Shown here: positions 61,450 to 64,000 of the stretch, one piece after another
Layout of the letters: every line of letters starts with the position of its first letter
Position numbering within the stretch: position 1 is the stretch's first letter
Origin: Streptomyces sp. Ru73
Lineage (GTDB): Bacteria; Actinomycetota; Actinomycetes; Streptomycetales; Streptomycetaceae
Reading direction: 5' to 3'
Length of the DNA stretch: 64,000 nt
Assembly (NCBI RefSeq): GCF_002920575.1
Contig: NZ_PQSQ01000038.1
Span: 1-64,000, forward strand
The notes under the pieces: generated by a model
What the model saw: only the letters and a program-made list of their open reading frames with translations
The model's database searches: none
Told to the model about the DNA's origin: nothing
Translations under genes and position numbers: made by a program

Positions 61450-62103
61450 TCAGGCGTCGAGCAGCGTCATCAGGACGGCCCGCAGGCGCGTCCCGTCCGG
61501 TCCCTGCCAGCCGGTCGCGACATGGCCGAGGGCACCCTGGCGCGGCACCGGCGGCTGCTCGTCGACGGGGGCGAGGACGCGGTGAACGTGCAGGGTCCCG
61601 CCGGGTACGGGGACGCGGGTACCGTCCCGGCCGTCGGCGGGCTCGGGCGTGAAGCCGTCCAGGGTGAACGGGGCGCCGGTGTGGGAGCGGGTCACCTCGT
61701 GGTCGGGGGTGTCCGTGATGCTCTGCGCCATCGCCGGTGCCCTGCCCTCGATCAACGCCAGCAACTCGATGACGAGCACCGGGTCGTGGCAGCCGTCGTA
61801 CACCCAGCGCTTGCCCAGCACTCCGTGCTCCGTCGTGCCTATGAGGGCCCGTTCGGCCTCCGCCAAGGGCGCCCCGCGGTAGGTGAGCGGTGCCAGATAG
61901 GCCGTCCGCTCCGGGCCCCTCGTGTCGGTGGCCACCATGAACTCGATACCGACCTCGCCCTCCGGATCGTCCAGCCGGAAGCCCCCCGACTTCTCCAGCA
62001 CGGGGGCGTCCGAACCGCCCCGGTACCAGGGACGGGTGGGCAGCCAGTCGGTGAGCAGTTCGAGCTTGGTCGGCCTGAGGGTGGTCTGATGGATCAGCGC
62101 CAT
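61450..62103 (-). CDS. Maltokinase N-terminal cap-like domain protein
   Basis: 217 residues from ATG 62103 (MALIHQTTLRPTKLELLTDWLP), with AGGAGG upstream. The domain resembles the N-terminal cap of maltokinase (Mak_N_cap): PTRPWYRGG, AGGFRLDDPEGEVGIEFMVATD-like and LTYRGAPLAEAERALIGTTEHGVLGKRWVYDGCHDP. The kinase domain is absent, so it is a stand-alone cap. Relatives are often annotated as 1,4-alpha-glucan branching protein, which is not supported by active-site motifs. Function unknown; no maltokinase gene is near. Confidence 0.75.
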   Translation of the reverse strand: MALIHQTTLRPTKLELLTDWLPTRPWYRGGSDAPVLEKSGGFRLDDPEGEVGIEFMVATDTRGPERTAYLAPLTYRGAPLAEAERALIGTTEHGVLGKRWVYDGCHDPVLVIELLALIEGRAPAMAQSITDTPDHEVTRSHTGAPFTLDGFTPEPADGRDGTRVPVPGGTLHVHRVLAPVDEQPPVPRQGALGHVATGWQGPDGTRLRAVLMTLLDA

Positions 62104-62385
62104 GCCGGCGGTCGCCTCCTGTCGCAAACCTGAGTCGTGCTCAGCCTTCCACAACACGGCCCGCCGCCAGCCACCAGTGGCGCCGCTGGCGACGCATCCG
62201 CCCCAAGAGGACAGCGCGGATGCGGGCCCTCAGATGCACATCCGGCCAGGAGAGCGCTTTACCGCCAATTTCGAGCAGGCCGATACACAGCGCTGCCCGG
62301 TGCGGGAAAGACAAGGGGGCTGGGAGTGGCCGTCCACTGAGCTCCGAGTGCGAGCAGCTGTGGACCAAGGGGGAGGTCCGGGCAC

Positions 62386-62595
62386 ATGCTGACCATCGAC
62401 GTGGCGTTATTGCTCACGGTCATCGTCGTCCTGCGGCTGCGTCGCCGTACCGAAGCACGCAGCCGCAAGGACGAGAAGCTGACCGTGGCCATCGTGCTGG
62501 TGCTCGGGGTCCTCCTCGCTCCGACAGCCTTCGGGCAGGGAATCGCGGACATCGTGTCCCAGCTCGTGCAGGGCGTCTCGAAAGCCGGGCTGTGA
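62386..62595 (+). CDS. Small two-span membrane protein
   Basis: 69 residues from ATG 62386, with GGGGGAGGTCC upstream. Segment 1 is LTIDVALLLTVIVVL; a basic loop RLRRRTEARSRKDEK follows; segment 2 is LTVAIVLVLGVLLAPTAFG; the C-terminus is a short amphipathic helix (IADIVSQLVQGVSKA). The charge pattern places the loop in the cytosol. I know no family. The 282-bp gap before it (62104-62385) shows nothing else. Confidence 0.75.
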   Translation: MLTIDVALLLTVIVVLRLRRRTEARSRKDEKLTVAIVLVLGVLLAPTAFGQGIADIVSQLVQGVSKAGL

Positions 62596-62715
62596 GCGCC
62601 GACAAGCACCCGAGCCCGCGACGCACGCGGCAGCCGCCGCGACCGTGACGGTCACCCGGGGCCGTGGCGCGATCATCCGGCGGCACCCGTCGTCACCCAC
62701 CCGACGCCGCATCCG

Positions 62716-63810
62716 TCACCCCATCCGCCGTCGCATCCGCCACAGGAGGAACACCGCTGAGGCGGCGGCTGCCAGGCGGAGGAGGAGGGGGAGGGTGGCG
62801 GTCAGTTCGGGGCCGAGGCGGGTCTGGGGGAGGGCGTCGCCCCACTTGCCGGCGAAGCGGCCCCACAGCCAGACCAGCATCGCGGCGCACACCAGGCCGG
62901 GGACGCCCAGGGCCGCGAACTTCGCCTCGGCCGGGGAGAGCTTGCGCGAGGTGTACGTGACGACCCAGCCGAGCGCGGCGGCGAGCCAGCTGCCGAGCGC
63001 GGCGCCCGCGGCGAGCAGCAGCACCGCCAGCACCAGCACCGGGCTGGGCTTCGGCCGCGGCGGCGCCGCCACCGCCTCGCCCGCCCCCTCGGTCGCAGGC
63101 GCGGGCGCGGGTGCCGCGGGGGCCTCGCGCCGCCAGGGCAGCACCTTGCCCGAGGCCTTCTTCAGCACGCCGGGCAGCCCGCGCCGCCCCGTGTCCGCGG
63201 CCTCCGTGCCGGCGGCCTCCTCGGTCTCCTCCTCGTCCGTCTCCGGCGGTCGCCGTATCTCCTCGATCTCGATGCCGCCGACGAAGCCGGGCACGGTCTC
63301 CCCCGGACCGTACGGCTCGGCGGTGCCGTACGGCTCGGCCGCCACCCGCCACCAGTCCGGCTCCTCCTCGGCCGTGGCGTCCCGGTCGCCGAGCTCGTCC
63401 AGGCCCGCGAGGTGCGGCGGCGGGGCGCCCTGCTGAGGGGCCATCGGCTGGGGGGCCATGGGCCGCGCGCCGCTGCGGGGCGCGGGCACCGGTCCGCCGC
63501 CGCCCGGCTTCGGCTGCCGCTTCAGCAGCGAGGGCAGCCCCGGCCGCCGCTCGGCCGCGGGCGCGGCGGCCGGCTCCTCGGGCACCGGCTCCTCGCCGTT
63601 GACCGCGGCAGCCACCACCGACTCCGGCGTACCGAGCCTGGCCAGCAGGCGCTTGACGTCGCCGCCGCCACCGGCCCGGTCGGCGTCTATCCGTGTCCGC
63701 AGCCGCGCGACCAGCTCCATGCGCTGCCGGGCCGTCAGCCCCCGTCCCTGCGCCAGATCGCCGACTCTGCTCAGGTAGTCGAAGACCAGCTGATCATTCT
63801 CGATCCCCAC
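62716..63810 (-). CDS. HAAS-type (DUF1700-like) multi-span membrane protein
   Basis: 364 residues from GTG 63810 (VGIENDQLVFDYLSRVGDLAQ), with AGGGG about 7 nt upstream. The N-terminus (FDYLSRVGDLAQGRGLTARQRMELVARLRTRIDADR and VKRLLARLGTPESVV) is the HAAS signalling-type domain. A 150-residue Pro/Glu-rich linker follows (including EEIRRPPETDEEETEEAAG), then four membrane segments at about 240-360. HAAS domains are associated with envelope-stress and membrane signalling in Firmicutes and actinobacteria; the role here is unknown. Confidence 0.78.
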   Translation of the reverse strand: MGIENDQLVFDYLSRVGDLAQGRGLTARQRMELVARLRTRIDADRAGGGGDVKRLLARLGTPESVVAAAVNGEEPVPEEPAAAPAAERRPGLPSLLKRQPKPGGGGPVPAPRSGARPMAPQPMAPQQGAPPPHLAGLDELGDRDATAEEEPDWWRVAAEPYGTAEPYGPGETVPGFVGGIEIEEIRRPPETDEEETEEAAGTEAADTGRRGLPGVLKKASGKVLPWRREAPAAPAPAPATEGAGEAVAAPPRPKPSPVLVLAVLLLAAGAALGSWLAAALGWVVTYTSRKLSPAEAKFAALGVPGLVCAAMLVWLWGRFAGKWGDALPQTRLGPELTATLPLLLRLAAAASAVFLLWRMRRRMG

Positions 63811-63875
63811 CGAAACACCCCTGCGCCAGACCGTTTCCCGCCGCTCCGACGGTACCCCTCCGGCCGCCCTCCCCC

Positions 63876-63915
63876 GCGCTTTTCCACAGGCGCAGGGAAG
63901 CGCTTTTCCACAGGC
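63876..63915. repeat. 16-bp direct repeat containing DnaA-box-like cores
   Basis: GCGCTTTTCCACAGGC occurs at 63876-63891 and again at 63900-63915, 24 bp apart. Each core TTTTCCACA differs by one base from the Streptomyces DnaA box TTGTCCACA and from the E. coli box TTATCCACA. It lies in the divergent spacer before the gene at 63981. Confidence 0.7.
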
Positions 63916-63967
63916 CATTGACACCGGGTGCGGCCGCGCAACCATCGGATCATCGGCCACCAGGCGG

Positions 63968-63973
63968 TAACGT
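63968..63973 (+). promoter_or_regulatory. -10 hexamer of a leaderless transcript
   Basis: TAACGT lies 7 nt before ATG 63981; there is no Shine-Dalgarno. Confidence 0.5.
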
Positions 63974-63980
63974 GGGGCGA

Positions 63981-64000
63981 ATGAGCGGCAGCCATCCGTC
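63981..64000 (+). CDS. Start of a gene cut by the right edge
   Basis: ATG 63981 opens MSGSHPS before the window ends. The leaderless -10 signature and the divergent orientation to the HAAS gene support a real start, but the product cannot be identified. Confidence 0.4.

Overview
The window is 64 kb of very high-GC DNA with actinobacterial genes throughout: a DtxR-family iron regulator with canonical ligand spacing, a futalosine-pathway menaquinone gene pair, XRE/DUF397 pairs, DUF2530, DUF2771 and DUF3027 proteins, an NsdA-like regulator and many GTG starts. Gene content and order resemble the conserved core of a Streptomyces chromosome. No tRNA, rRNA, CRISPR array, transposase or prophage was recognised. 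Both edges cut genes.

Layout. 1-9 kb: a Tyr/Gln/Pro-rich membrane protein (cut at the left edge), an NsdA-like TPR regulator divergent from a solo primase/polymerase-type protein, an ABC exporter pair and an alpha/beta hydrolase. 9.8-13.2 kb: dmdR1 (iron repressor) divergent from a NagS-like SIS protein across a region with a DasR-type operator, then a PAS/GAF sensor. 13.6-15.8 kb: pdxH and a citrate synthase. 15.9-26.2 kb: a tightly coupled eight-gene catabolic operon (TIGR03084 protein, AtuA-like protein, biotin-dependent acyl-CoA carboxylase, acyl-CoA dehydrogenase, acyl-CoA ligase, enoyl-CoA hydratase, TetR) with a palindromic operator at its promoter; it resembles the acyclic-terpene/branched-acid atu/liu pathways. 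26.4-35.6 kb: cupin, Tat-exported propeller-like protein, EamA transporter, FAD/Fe-S dehydrogenase divergent from serC, a membrane-anchored secreted protein and an SGNH hydrolase. 35.6-40.6 kb: XRE/DUF397 module, aldo/keto reductase, GlxA-type regulator with isochorismatase-like hydrolase, a 28-residue membrane peptide and an RNA ligase-like protein. 40.8-50.5 kb: MarR-MFS pair, small ribbon-helix-helix protein, NCS2 purine permease, DUF2530, a sacsin-like GHKL ATPase and DUF3027. 50.9-55.4 kb: MFS, DUF2771 lipoprotein, mqnB-mqnD, a cold-shock protein with an extra C-terminal domain and a small membrane protein. 55.4-64 kb: HAD phosphatase divergent from a four-gene siderophore ABC importer preceded by an iron-box-like site, then GNAT, maltokinase-cap-like, small membrane and HAAS-type membrane proteins.

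Two themes cross the window. First, at least eight genes with no good Shine-Dalgarno have a TANNNT hexamer 6-7 nt before the start codon, the signature of leaderless transcripts. Second, many spacers and several N-terminal coding ends carry short tandem repeats (periods 9, 12, 15, 18, 20, 32, 33 and 36 bp), most conspicuously at several gene junctions of the iron-uptake operon. The iron regulator and a probable target operon lie in the same window, and the operator upstream of dmdR1 suggests a tie to aminosugar sensing through DasR.

No single wholly new system stands out. The best candidates for follow-up are the atu-like operon with its operator, the dmdR1/nagS operator region with the iron box, the 9-bp iteron palindrome beside the NsdA-like gene, and two tiny genes at 13413 and 39904.
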